The notes below the pieces were generated by a model. It was not told the origin of the DNA. It searched no databases and saw only the letters and a program-made list of their open reading frames with translations. This document shows, in pieces, positions 1 to 5,597 of a DNA stretch of 6,148 nucleotides (positions within the stretch are counted from its first letter, which is position 1; each line of letters begins with the position of its first letter). This DNA is from an uncultured Rhizobiaceae group bacterium (GTDB lineage Bacteria > Pseudomonadota > Alphaproteobacteria > Rhizobiales > Rhizobiaceae). Position numbers and translations under genes: made by a program. The stretch lies in NCBI GenBank assembly GCA_938030645.1, contig CALHHQ010000073.1:1-6148 (forward strand). The letters run 5' to 3'.

Positions 1-78
1 ACGGCGGCTGTTCCTGATTCTTATTTCAAGAAACAAGCATACACCATTCTGTTTGTTGAGAAAACGCCGTTGAACGGT
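1..78. other. Left-edge stretch, no gene assigned
   Basis: This is the stretch downstream of the DUF1801 gene stop. No start codon with a ribosome binding site, tRNA-like fold or recognisable peptide is visible. The plus strand is open from base 1 to a TGA at about 178-180, but most of that is antisense to the DUF1801 gene, and the part before 78 does not resemble a family I know. The 3' end of a convergent gene entering from outside the window cannot be excluded. Confidence 0.3.
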
Positions 79-402
79 CTATTGAGAATTGAGTGCAATC
101 GCCTGTTGCACGTAATAATCAACGGTTTCTGGCACAAATGCTTGCACGGACAGAACGCGAATTGCCTTTCCGTTTCCTGAAAGCAGCCCCAGTTTATCTT
201 GCATTTTCGTGCCTTTCAGAAATCCAAAGTCAATTCCATTGGGCATTGTTCGCAAATGACAAATGCCGCCATTGGCATTCGAATAGGTCGTAATTCTTGG
301 TTTTTGGGTTTCAATCACGCCATCAAACTTCAACAGAAAGGCACGTGCTGTTTCAAACAATACGCGATGTTGTGAGATCATATCTTTTTCAAATTGAATC
401 AT
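79..402 (-). CDS. DUF1801 domain protein (YdhG/CyaY-like fold), function unknown
   Basis: This gene encodes 107 residues resembling the DUF1801 family of small cytosolic proteins, which share an alpha-beta fold with YdhG and frataxin-like proteins; no reaction is established for the family. The match rests on the central stretch: a YSN-GGICHLR segment (residues 40-51), then a GIDFGFLKG strand-and-turn (56-64), an LGLLSGNGKAIR turn (71-82), and a C-terminal helix ending in QQAIAL. The start at 402 is firm on its upstream side because an in-frame TGA lies 9 bases before it. The ribosome binding site is weak, and the Met at residue 8 is an alternative start. The gene lies 85 bases after ihfA on the same strand, a place where many Hyphomicrobiales carry a MerR-type regulator gene. 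It could be read through from ihfA or have its own promoter. Confidence 0.7.
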   Translation of the reverse strand: MIQFEKDMISQHRVLFETARAFLLKFDGVIETQKPRITTYSNANGGICHLRTMPNGIDFGFLKGTKMQDKLGLLSGNGKAIRVLSVQAFVPETVDYYVQQAIALNSQ

Positions 403-425
403 TGGTGCTCAATGCAGGGTTTCAA

Positions 426-470
426 TGCTGCAGCAATTAACACACTTGTGCTGACACCATGATGTCAGCA
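426..470. repeat. Two palindromes sharing TGCTG/CAGCA half-sites between ihfA and the DUF1801 gene
   Basis: A perfect 10-bp palindrome, TGCTGCAGCA, lies at 426-435. A second inverted repeat has arms TGCTGACA (449-456) and TGTCAGCA (463-470) with a 6-base loop. The larger one starts 17 bases after the ihfA stop and ends 46 bases before the DUF1801 start. In RNA it could fold as an 8-bp hairpin and protect or end the ihfA message, but neither strand has a run of Ts after it, so it is not a classical intrinsic terminator. Shared half-sites make an operator for a dimeric repressor an alternative. Confidence 0.5.
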
Positions 471-487
471 TAAACAAAATGTCTGGT

Positions 488-802
488 CTATTTTTTGGCG
501 CGTTTGGAATTGTCTTCCAACACGCGGTCTTTCAAAATGTTTGATGGCTTGAACACCATGACACGACGCGGCGTGATGGGAACCTCTTCACCTGTTTTTG
601 GATTGCGTCCAACACGTTCATTTTTGGAGCGAATGGAAAAAGTGCCAAAGGACGAAAGCTTGATGCTCTCGCCGCGAACAGCTGCCAAACATATCTCTTC
701 CAGAATGCTTTCCACTAGTCCGGCTGACTCAGAACGTGACAAGCCCACTTTCTGATAAACTGATTCACAAAGATCAGCGCGTGTGATCGTTTTTCCCGCC
801 AT
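488..802 (-). CDS. ihfA: Integration host factor subunit alpha
   Basis: IHF-alpha pairs with IHF-beta to form the sequence-specific DNA-bending protein used in transcription, replication and recombination. The 104-residue product has the full HU/IHF fold: N-terminal helices starting at TITRADL (5-11), the strand region IKLSSFGTFSIR (47-58), and the DNA-binding arm with GRNPKTGEEVPI (65-76). Pro68 is the expected intercalating proline at the arm tip. ITPRRVMVFKPS follows, then a lysine-rich tail. The TITRADL opening and the VPITPRR arm favour the alpha subunit over HU or IHF-beta. The start is supported by an AGAGGGA ribosome binding site about 8 bases upstream. The gene sits downstream of fabH with a 165-base gap and probably has its own promoter (879-907). 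IHF-alpha is often autoregulated, but I see no clear IHF consensus site here. Confidence 0.95.
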   Translation of the reverse strand: MAGKTITRADLCESVYQKVGLSRSESAGLVESILEEICLAAVRGESIKLSSFGTFSIRSKNERVGRNPKTGEEVPITPRRVMVFKPSNILKDRVLEDNSKRAKK

Positions 803-863
803 TTCTACTTTCCCTCTTTTGAAGTGAAACCGCGCCCCCTTAGCTTCACACTAAAACCAATTC

Positions 864-935
864 CGTAACGTATTCAGAAGGCTAGGACGCGTATTCACAT
901 TCGTCAACTGGAGCTATAACAAAGGCGTTACGTAA
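864..935. promoter_or_regulatory. Paired CGTAACG boxes flanking the ihfA promoter candidate
   Basis: The heptamer CGTAACG lies at 864-870 and its exact reverse complement CGTTACG at 926-932. The second copy is part of an 8-bp palindrome, TTACGTAA (928-935). The box centres are about 62 bp apart, close to six helical turns, and they sit on either side of the predicted promoter at 879-907. This arrangement would suit a regulator that bridges or loops the promoter. The binding protein is unknown and the function is inferred from sequence layout alone. Confidence 0.3.
879..907 (-). promoter_or_regulatory. Candidate sigma-70-type promoter of ihfA
   Basis: On the minus strand a -35 hexamer TTGACG (907-902) is followed by a 17-base spacer and a -10 hexamer TAGCCT (884-879). 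The -35 matches five of six consensus positions; the -10 matches three. Transcription would start near 872, leaving a leader of about 70 bases before ihfA. It lies in the 165-base gap after fabH, which supports separate expression of ihfA from the lipid genes. Confidence 0.45.
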
Positions 936-967
936 GGGAAATATATAATTCACCCCAAATAGAACTT

Positions 968-1939
968 TTACCAGCGCACCAGCACTGCACCCCATGTGAA
1001 GCCACCGCCCATTGCCTCCAGCAAAACCAAGTCGCCTTTCTTCAAACGGCCGTCCTCTTTGGCGACACTGATGGCCAGCGGAATTGAAGCTGCAGACGTG
1101 TTGCCGTGCTGCTCTACAGTCATAACGACCTTCTCAGGAGAGATTTTGAGCTTCTTTGCGGATGCGTCGATTATTCGACGATTGGCTTGGTGCGGAATGA
1201 ACCAATCTATGTCGTCAGCAGTCAATCCTGTCGCTGCAAATGCGTCTTCAATTACATCTGTAATCATTGCTACAGCATGTTTGAAGACTTCGCGGCCCTG
1301 CATTCGCAGATGTCCCACGGTCTGCGTGGTGGAGGGGCCACCATCCACATAGAGTTTTTCTTTGTGCGATCCGTTGGACCGTAAGTGGCTGGTGAGAATG
1401 CCTCGATCGTTGGACATACCCACACCTTCTTCGGCACCGAGAACAATGGCCCCTGCTCCATCCCCAAAAAGCACGCAAGTTGTGCGGTCTTCCCAGTCGA
1501 GAATACGCGAGAAAGTTTCGGCGCCGATCACCAAGATACGTTTGGCCTGTCCTGCTTTGATATATGTATCTGCTGTGGTGACAGCGAACACGAAACCGGA
1601 ACATACGGCTTGCATATCGAACGCTGCGCCGTGGCTCATGCCCAAACGTTCTTGAATGTCTACGGCAGTAGCTGGAAACGTGTTGTTGGGCGTCGATGTG
1701 GCCAATATGATCATATCGATGTCGTCGACAGTTAAACCTGCATCAGACAAGGCTTCGCGCGCCGCAGCTTCGCCCAGATCAGCCGTGGTTTCGTCAGGCT
1801 CTGCAATATAACGTTGTTTGATACCAGTACGTTGGATGATCCACTCATCAGATGTGTCGACCTTTTTCTCAAGATCATGGTTGGTCACCACCGTGCGCGG
1901 TTTGGCAGCGCCAGATCCCAGAACAACTGAACGGATCAT
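968..1939 (-). CDS. fabH: Beta-ketoacyl-[acyl-carrier-protein] synthase III
   Basis: FabH condenses acetyl-CoA with malonyl-ACP to give acetoacetyl-ACP, the first step of each round of new type II fatty-acid synthesis in the cytosol. The 323-residue protein is full length for the family. The thiolase-fold catalytic triad is visible: Cys113 in DMQAVCSGF, His250 in WFIPHQANRRI and Asn280 in VEQHGNTSAASIP. Other family signatures are SDEWIIQRTGIKQR (30-43), the LFGDGAGA glycine loop (157-164) and the C-terminal EAMGGGFTWGA. The start has a GGAG about 9 bases upstream, inside the end of plsX. The gene begins only 3 bases after the plsX stop, so the two are almost certainly cotranscribed and translationally coupled. 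No hairpin terminator is seen after its stop codon. Confidence 0.97.
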   Translation of the reverse strand: MIRSVVLGSGAAKPRTVVTNHDLEKKVDTSDEWIIQRTGIKQRYIAEPDETTADLGEAAAREALSDAGLTVDDIDMIILATSTPNNTFPATAVDIQERLGMSHGAAFDMQAVCSGFVFAVTTADTYIKAGQAKRILVIGAETFSRILDWEDRTTCVLFGDGAGAIVLGAEEGVGMSNDRGILTSHLRSNGSHKEKLYVDGGPSTTQTVGHLRMQGREVFKHAVAMITDVIEDAFAATGLTADDIDWFIPHQANRRIIDASAKKLKISPEKVVMTVEQHGNTSAASIPLAISVAKEDGRLKKGDLVLLEAMGGGFTWGAVLVRW

Positions 1940-1942
1940 ACT

Positions 1943-3034
1943 CTAGTTCTCCAACTCTGCACTGCTGGCCGTTTCTGCCTCTGCAGTTATTTGTTCTTCT
2001 CCGCCAAAGCGGGTTTGTTCCAAATCAGCAGCAATTTTTTCCATCAAATCATTGCGCACAATATTGTGGCCTACATCAATCGCACTCGCGATTCCTTCGG
2101 CATCTGTTCCGCCGTGGCTTTTAATGACCACACCATTCAGGCCCAAAAACACGGCCCCGTTAACCTTTCGCGGGTCCATTTTTTGGCGCAGATGATCAAA
2201 TGCAGATTTCGCGAACATATAACCAATGCGGGCCATAAATGTGCGAGACATGGCATCACGCAAATATTGCCCAACCTGTTTGGCTGTGCCCTCCGCGCTT
2301 TTCAATGCAATATTGCCCGTGAAGCCCTCTGTGACCACCACATCAACGCCACCAAGGCCAAGATCGCTGCCTTCAACGAAGCCAGCATATTCCATGCCAG
2401 GAAGATCAATCTCCTTAAGACGCTGGCCAGCTGTACGAATTTCTTCCAGCCCTTTGACCTCTTCCACACCGATGTTGAGAAGCCCGACGCGAGGACGTTT
2501 CATGCTGAACAAGGCCCGCGCCATGGCGCTGCCCATGAGGGCATAATCTACCAAAGCTTCCGCATCAGCGCCAATCGTTGCCCCCACATCCAACACAATG
2601 CTTTCGCCTTGTTGATTGGGCCAAACCGCTGCAAGCGCAGGTCTTTCAATGCCAGGCATCATGCGCAGACAGAATTTTGCCATGGCCATAAGCGCACCCG
2701 TGTTGCCAGCGGATACCATGACATCGGCTTCGCCTTCTTTGACTGACTCGAGAGCCTTCCACATGCCTGACACTTTCCTGCCATGACGCAAAGCTTGGCT
2801 CGGTTTCGTGTCCATCGCGATGGACGATTCACAAGCATGGAAGACAGAATTGGCTTTCAACTGCGGAAATTTTTCCAGTTCAGGTAAAACTGCAGCTTCT
2901 TCGCCATGCAATATATATCGGATTTCCGGATAGCGACGACGAGACAGGTCTGCCCCTGCCAAGACAACGGCAGGGCCGTGGTCTCCACCCATAACATCTA
3001 GAGAAATCGTAATCGTTTTAGGTGCTCTGGACAT
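1943..3034 (-). CDS. plsX: Phosphate acyltransferase PlsX
   Basis: PlsX converts acyl-ACP and inorganic phosphate to acyl-phosphate, which PlsY uses to acylate glycerol-3-phosphate in phospholipid synthesis. It is a peripheral cytosolic enzyme. The 363 residues carry the family motifs in order: LDVMGGDHGP near the N-terminus (12-21), SAGNTGA (108-114), LDVGA (148-152), LLNIG (185-189), TEGFTGN (235-241) and GLNGVVIKSHG (298-308). The last 20 or so residues form an acidic, Ala/Glu-rich tail that is probably disordered. The ATG at 3034 places the first MGGD motif at the expected distance. The ribosome binding site is weak: an AAAGG lies about 15 bases upstream, just beyond a hairpin-forming leader (3064-3101). 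In E. coli rpmF lies directly upstream of plsX. Here the 122-base gap is too small for it. Confidence 0.97.
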   Translation of the reverse strand: MSRAPKTITISLDVMGGDHGPAVVLAGADLSRRRYPEIRYILHGEEAAVLPELEKFPQLKANSVFHACESSIAMDTKPSQALRHGRKVSGMWKALESVKEGEADVMVSAGNTGALMAMAKFCLRMMPGIERPALAAVWPNQQGESIVLDVGATIGADAEALVDYALMGSAMARALFSMKRPRVGLLNIGVEEVKGLEEIRTAGQRLKEIDLPGMEYAGFVEGSDLGLGGVDVVVTEGFTGNIALKSAEGTAKQVGQYLRDAMSRTFMARIGYMFAKSAFDHLRQKMDPRKVNGAVFLGLNGVVIKSHGGTDAEGIASAIDVGHNIVRNDLMEKIAADLEQTRFGGEEQITAEAETASSAELEN

Positions 3035-3063
3035 AAACGCGGGTCAGCCTTTGTCGTTTCAAA

Positions 3064-3101
3064 TGCAGGTCGTTGGGTTTTCAACAGAATCCAACGATGC
3101 A
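3064..3101. repeat. Bulged inverted repeat in the plsX leader
   Basis: The 7-bp arms TCGTTGG (3070-3076) and CCAACGA (3091-3097) are perfect reverse complements. Outside them TGCA (3064-3067) can pair with TGCA (3098-3101) across a two-base GG bulge, giving 11 pairs in all. In the minus-strand transcript the hairpin ends 29 bases before the plsX start. It is not followed by a strong U run (UUUGAAACG), so an attenuator, processing site, translation-control element or protein operator are all more plausible than a full terminator. Confidence 0.5.
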
Positions 3102-3156
3102 ACACACCATCAAATACACAAGCCCCAGCGCCTTAGCGAGTGTTTGTCACGTAAAA

Positions 3157-3711
3157 TCAGTGTTTTTTGAGGCCGGAAAGAGCGGCAAAGGGAGAATCAA
3201 GGGAAATCGCATCGGGATTGCCATCTTCTTCACTTTGAAACACCGCCCCTTCTTTGCGTGCAAATGGATCAATGCCCAACGCCATGAACTCCAGCCACAC
3301 GGAAGCCACATCTATCGAATCTCCCACAAATGTTTCAGGCAAATCATCTCCTTCTGGATCGAAAATGATTTCACCTTCATCATTTGTGCGTGGGCGCGAA
3401 AGCTTTGAGCCATCAGGCACAAAGATCATCTCCACAGGTTCTTCCATTTGAACTTTAAGAGGTTCCATCGTTATGGAGCACGGCTGAGTAAAATCGACTT
3501 TTACAACGCCGGACAGTCTGACACCATCACGTTTCCACGGAGCCAATAGGCATTCACCCTTGAACGACTCGACCGAAATCAGTTCAAATTGGTCTGCAAT
3601 GCGTTGGCATTCCGCTTCGCTGGCAGTGTGTAAAACCATCTGCCCTTTCTTGGGCAGCGTGCGAACATTGACCTGTAACTCGAACGCTTGTTCATCAAAT
3701 GCGGAAGGCAT
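3157..3711 (-). CDS. YceD family protein (DUF177)
   Basis: The 184-residue product matches the alphaproteobacterial form of the YceD/DUF177 family. These are cytosolic proteins linked to ribosomes mainly by gene neighbourhood with rpmF and by plant homologues that affect 23S rRNA accumulation; the biochemical role is not settled. Signatures seen are FTQPCSITMEPL (74-85), the following EEPVEMIFVP strand, an acidic linker (111-124), the VGDSIDVASVWLEFMALGIDPFARK block (about 129-153) and the C-terminal PFAALSGLKK. It has few cysteines and no CxxC metal site. The start lies 2 bases after the stop of the bc1 chaperone gene, so the two are probably translationally coupled. In E. coli yceD is followed by rpmF, plsX and fabH; here plsX and fabH are kept but rpmF is missing. 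Confidence 0.88.
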   Translation of the reverse strand: MPSAFDEQAFELQVNVRTLPKKGQMVLHTASEAECQRIADQFELISVESFKGECLLAPWKRDGVRLSGVVKVDFTQPCSITMEPLKVQMEEPVEMIFVPDGSKLSRPRTNDEGEIIFDPEGDDLPETFVGDSIDVASVWLEFMALGIDPFARKEGAVFQSEEDGNPDAISLDSPFAALSGLKKH

Positions 3712-3713
3712 TT

Positions 3714-4286
3714 TTAATTAGCTCCAATATTGTTCAATTTGGGAGCGCCTTCAAACAGCGCCGCTTGATCTGTGATTTCGTGCTCACTCATTCCACTCAG
3801 CAAACCATGCTCATATATCATATAGTCTGCCAGAATGGTCGCCTGCCCTTTTGCGGGCTTTGCAGCATCGCTGGCATCGGGAAACAGGTTTCGGCCAATC
3901 GTTTCGACCACTTGCATTTGGATATCTGTTTCACTGTCAAATATGTCGTCATACGCCCCTGTTCTGCCATAAAACACGCGCGTCATCTTATTAATGCGCT
4001 TGGGAACAGTTTGGTCGCCAACTCCGGCCTCACGCAGTCCTGCATCCATGTCTGATATAAATGCATCGAACAATTCTTGTGAAAAGCGCCGTCCGTTTTC
4101 GCTGGTTTCTTTCAAACGGGAATGCAGGAGGTAGAGATGCATCACCATCATTTCGAAGCGCCCGTCAAAAGTATCAGGTACAATATTATTGGAATAAAAA
4201 TCAGCATGCCGCGCTCTCGCCACAAGTCCCGCATAAACATCGCCAGCGCGGCTGTGTTTTCTGCGTTTGAAAAGAGACTTTAACAT
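3714..4286 (-). CDS. Ubiquinol-cytochrome c chaperone family protein (CBP3/UQCC1-like)
   Basis: This 190-residue protein belongs to the family of mitochondrial CBP3/UQCC1, which helps assemble the cytochrome bc1 complex by handling newly made cytochrome b. Diagnostic segments are DTFDGRFEMMVMHLYLLHSR (38-57), a central FDAFISDMDAGLREAGVGD (73-91), and VPKRINKMTRVFYGR (94-108). These are the most conserved parts of the family. The basic N-terminus (KSLFKRRKHSR) could contact the membrane surface or ribosome, but there is no signal peptide or membrane helix. Bacterial members are common in Alphaproteobacteria and their role is largely inferred from the eukaryotic homologues. The gene leads the minus-strand cluster and diverges from bamE. 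A GGGAAG about 12 bases upstream of the ATG is the only ribosome binding site candidate. Confidence 0.92.
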   Translation of the reverse strand: MLKSLFKRRKHSRAGDVYAGLVARARHADFYSNNIVPDTFDGRFEMMVMHLYLLHSRLKETSENGRRFSQELFDAFISDMDAGLREAGVGDQTVPKRINKMTRVFYGRTGAYDDIFDSETDIQMQVVETIGRNLFPDASDAAKPAKGQATILADYMIYEHGLLSGMSEHEITDQAALFEGAPKLNNIGAN

Positions 4287-4340
4287 TGGATTTATCTGCT
4301 TCCCGCAACATGGGTTGCGATGATATGAAATGATGAAGGC

Positions 4341-4369
4341 TTGTTTTCAGGGATATAGGTTCTTATGAA
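4341..4369 (+). promoter_or_regulatory. Candidate promoter of bamE
   Basis: TTGTTT (4341-4346) is separated by 17 bases from TATGAA (4364-4369). The match to consensus is moderate (three and four of six). The predicted start near 4376 gives a leader of about 50 bases before the bamE ATG. The element overlaps fully with the opposing candidate for the chaperone gene. Confidence 0.35.
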
Positions 4370-4381
4370 CGTTTGAAACAA
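4353..4381 (-). promoter_or_regulatory. Candidate promoter of the bc1 chaperone/DUF177 operon
   Basis: Read on the minus strand, TTGTTT (4381-4376) is separated by 17 bases from CTATAT (4358-4353). The -10 resembles those of many alphaproteobacterial housekeeping promoters. The predicted start near 4346 gives a leader of about 60 bases. RNA polymerase bound here would exclude polymerase from the bamE candidate promoter. Confidence 0.4.
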
Positions 4382-4425
4382 GCCCTTTGGGTGCGTCTTT
4401 TGGCGGCGCGGGTGGAGAATGAACA

Positions 4426-4941
4426 ATGACTGGACGTAAATTGAGCAACACAAACAAAAGTCTTGCGAGAACAACCATGCTGGTGGGCGCAATGGTTGCG
4501 GTTTTAGGTCTCTCCGCTTGCAACTCCACTCAAAAGGTTTTCCAGCACGGCTATCAGGTAAATGAAGAAACTCTGGCCTTGGTTCCGGAGGGCTCTTCAC
4601 GCGATCAGGTTGACCTATCGCTTGGCACACCTTCAACCACGCAGCGTGATGAAGCTGGCAATGAAACATATTATTACATCAGCCAAAAGCGCGTGAAATC
4701 CATTGCATTTGCTCAAGGCGAAATTGTCGATCAGCGCGTGTTGGCAGTTTATTTCGACAATGATGATACCGTGCGCCAAATTGCAAATTACAGCCTGGAA
4801 GATGGCAAAGTCTTTGACAATATTGCTCGCGTGACCCCAACAGGAGGAGCCGAACTGAGCTTCCTGACCCAATTGTTTAGTGCTGCAGGGTCTATTGGCA
4901 ATCCGTTTGGTGGCGGGAAAGACCCGAACGACAATTTCTAA
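4426..4941 (+). CDS. bamE: Outer membrane protein assembly factor BamE-type lipoprotein (SmpA/OmlA family)
   Basis: BamE is a small lipoprotein of the BAM complex, which folds beta-barrel proteins into the outer membrane from the periplasmic side. The 171-residue precursor has a type II signal peptide: a basic start, a hydrophobic stretch (18-29) and the lipobox LSAC with the lipidated Cys at 32, giving a mature protein of about 140 residues. The SmpA/OmlA fold follows, with an opening helix region (GYQVNEETLALVPEGSSRDQV split over 42-62), LGTPSTT (66-72), a YYYISQ strand (82-87) and VYFDNDDTVRQI (108-119). A Gly/Asn-rich C-terminus after about residue 150 goes beyond the E. coli domain and is probably flexible. 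A GGTGGAG ends 8 bases before the ATG. An internal ATG at Met18 would leave too short a signal peptide. It is divergent from the bc1 chaperone gene. Confidence 0.93.
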   Translation: MTGRKLSNTNKSLARTTMLVGAMVAVLGLSACNSTQKVFQHGYQVNEETLALVPEGSSRDQVDLSLGTPSTTQRDEAGNETYYYISQKRVKSIAFAQGEIVDQRVLAVYFDNDDTVRQIANYSLEDGKVFDNIARVTPTGGAELSFLTQLFSAAGSIGNPFGGGKDPNDNF

Positions 4942-4950
4942 GACTGCTGT

Positions 4951-4973
4951 CGGCCAACCTAATTGGCTTGCCG
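4951..4973. terminator. Weak hairpin between convergent bamE and lrp genes
   Basis: GCCAA (4953-4957) and TTGGC (4963-4967) can form a 5-bp stem with a 5-base loop. An alternative uses CGG/CCG outer pairs and a 4-base bulge. It lies 11 bases after the bamE stop in the 70-base convergent gap, a place where a bidirectional terminator is expected. There is no T run on either side, so the assignment is weak. Confidence 0.25.
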
Positions 4974-5011
4974 GATGAGTTTCGCAATGCGCAACATGCT
5001 GACTTCCGCGT

Positions 5012-5455
5012 CTAAGCAGCGCTGGCTTTCAACGTTTTGAGAACAATCTCCGATCGCACCTGACCAACACTAGGATAGGGCAAGAGTTTGTTGTGTATAA
5101 AGTCCGCAAAGCTGTCGAGATCCTGCACATGAACGCTCAACACATAATCAGCATCACCTGACACGGAATATGCTTCTAATACTTCATCGCAAGACGCTAT
5201 AAAATTCGAGAACTGGCTATCGTTCTTGCCGTGATGTGAAGACAAGTTAATCCGCACCACAGCGCGCAAATTGTATCCCATCGCTTTGGCATTGAGATTG
5301 GCTGTATAGCCCTCGATAACTCCACTTTTTTCAAGCGCAGACTTTCGTCTAGAGCATTGAGACGGCGAGAGATTAACAATATCTGCCAGCTGATTGTTTG
5401 TTAGACTGCCATCTTTCTGCAATGACAGTGCAATTGTGCGATCAAATTTATCCAT
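5012..5455 (-). CDS. Lrp/AsnC family transcriptional regulator
   Basis: This 147-residue regulator has the standard two-part layout. The N-terminal winged helix-turn-helix spans about residues 1-50 (MDKFDRTIALSLQKDG, then NNQLADIVNLSPSQCSRR and LEKSGVIEGY), and the C-terminal RAM domain for effector binding and oligomerisation spans about 63-140, including VSGDADYVLSVHVQDLD (98-114). Lrp proteins sense amino acids or related small molecules and often control themselves and a neighbouring gene. I chose the ATG at 5455 because it places the MDKxDRxIL-type opening at the N-terminus and gives the usual family length. A 30-residue extension from a TTG at 5545 is open but unlike Lrp proteins. It diverges from the TPP enzyme gene, the likely target, across 142 bases. 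The effector cannot be read from sequence. Confidence 0.93.
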   Translation of the reverse strand: MDKFDRTIALSLQKDGSLTNNQLADIVNLSPSQCSRRKSALEKSGVIEGYTANLNAKAMGYNLRAVVRINLSSHHGKNDSQFSNFIASCDEVLEAYSVSGDADYVLSVHVQDLDSFADFIHNKLLPYPSVGQVRSEIVLKTLKASAA

Positions 5456-5479
5456 GACAGCTTCGTGCAATATTTTTTG

Positions 5480-5495
5480 AATTTTTGCAAAATTT
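5480..5495. promoter_or_regulatory. Candidate Lrp-type operator in the lrp/TPP-enzyme divergent region
   Basis: The core TTTTGCAAAA (5483-5492) is a perfect 10-bp palindrome. It extends to the 16-base AATTTTTGCAAAATTT (5480-5495), with one mismatched pair out of eight. It is AT-rich and about the length of a known Lrp-family site. It lies 24 bases upstream of the lrp start, so bound protein could block lrp transcription. A second TTTTGCA (5576-5582) sits just before the ribosome binding site of the divergent gene. Function is inferred from position and symmetry. Confidence 0.4.
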
Positions 5496-5597
5496 GTGCG
5501 CGGTACATCCCAAAAAAGAGAAATTCGCACACATTGACCACTCAATAATTGCTATCTTTCTGTAACCCAAAACAGTTTTGCAGATAAGAGGCCACCC

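Larger units (their letters stand above)
4338..4384. repeat. Perfect 9-bp inverted repeat framing the divergent promoters
   Basis: GGCTTGTTT at 4338-4346 is exactly reverse-complementary to AAACAAGCC at 4376-4384, with 29 bases between them. Each arm contains a candidate -35 hexamer (TTGTTT), one for each direction. The symmetry could be an operator for a dimeric regulator or simply the result of two similar promoters facing each other. Confidence 0.5.

Noticed and set aside
67..77. The palindrome CCGTTGAACGG followed on the minus strand by TTTT, as a terminator of the DUF1801 gene
   Set aside because: With a three-base loop the stem has only four pairs, and the T run is short and interrupted; too weak to call.
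1991..2746. A 251-codon open frame on the plus strand
   Set aside because: It is antisense to plsX, whose family motifs are continuous through the same bases; its translation resembles no family and it has no convincing ribosome binding site.
3035..3156. Possible rpmF (ribosomal protein L32) gene between the DUF177 gene and plsX
   Set aside because: The gap is 122 bases, too short for the roughly 60-codon gene, and no L32-like zinc-ribbon sequence is present.
4292..4669. A 125-codon minus-strand open frame across the bamE start
   Set aside because: It overlaps the bamE signal peptide and mature domain in antisense and covers the divergent promoter region; its composition is not protein-like.
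5456..5545. A 30-residue N-terminal extension of the Lrp regulator from a TTG codon
   Set aside because: It runs through the AT-rich divergent region and the palindromic site, has no family similarity, and would make the protein longer than usual; the ATG at 5455 gives a canonical Lrp start.
5534..5558. TTGACC (5534-5539) and TATCTT (5553-5558) as the promoter of the TPP enzyme gene
   Set aside because: The spacer is only 13 bases, too short for a sigma-70-type promoter, and no good -10 lies at 16-18 bases.
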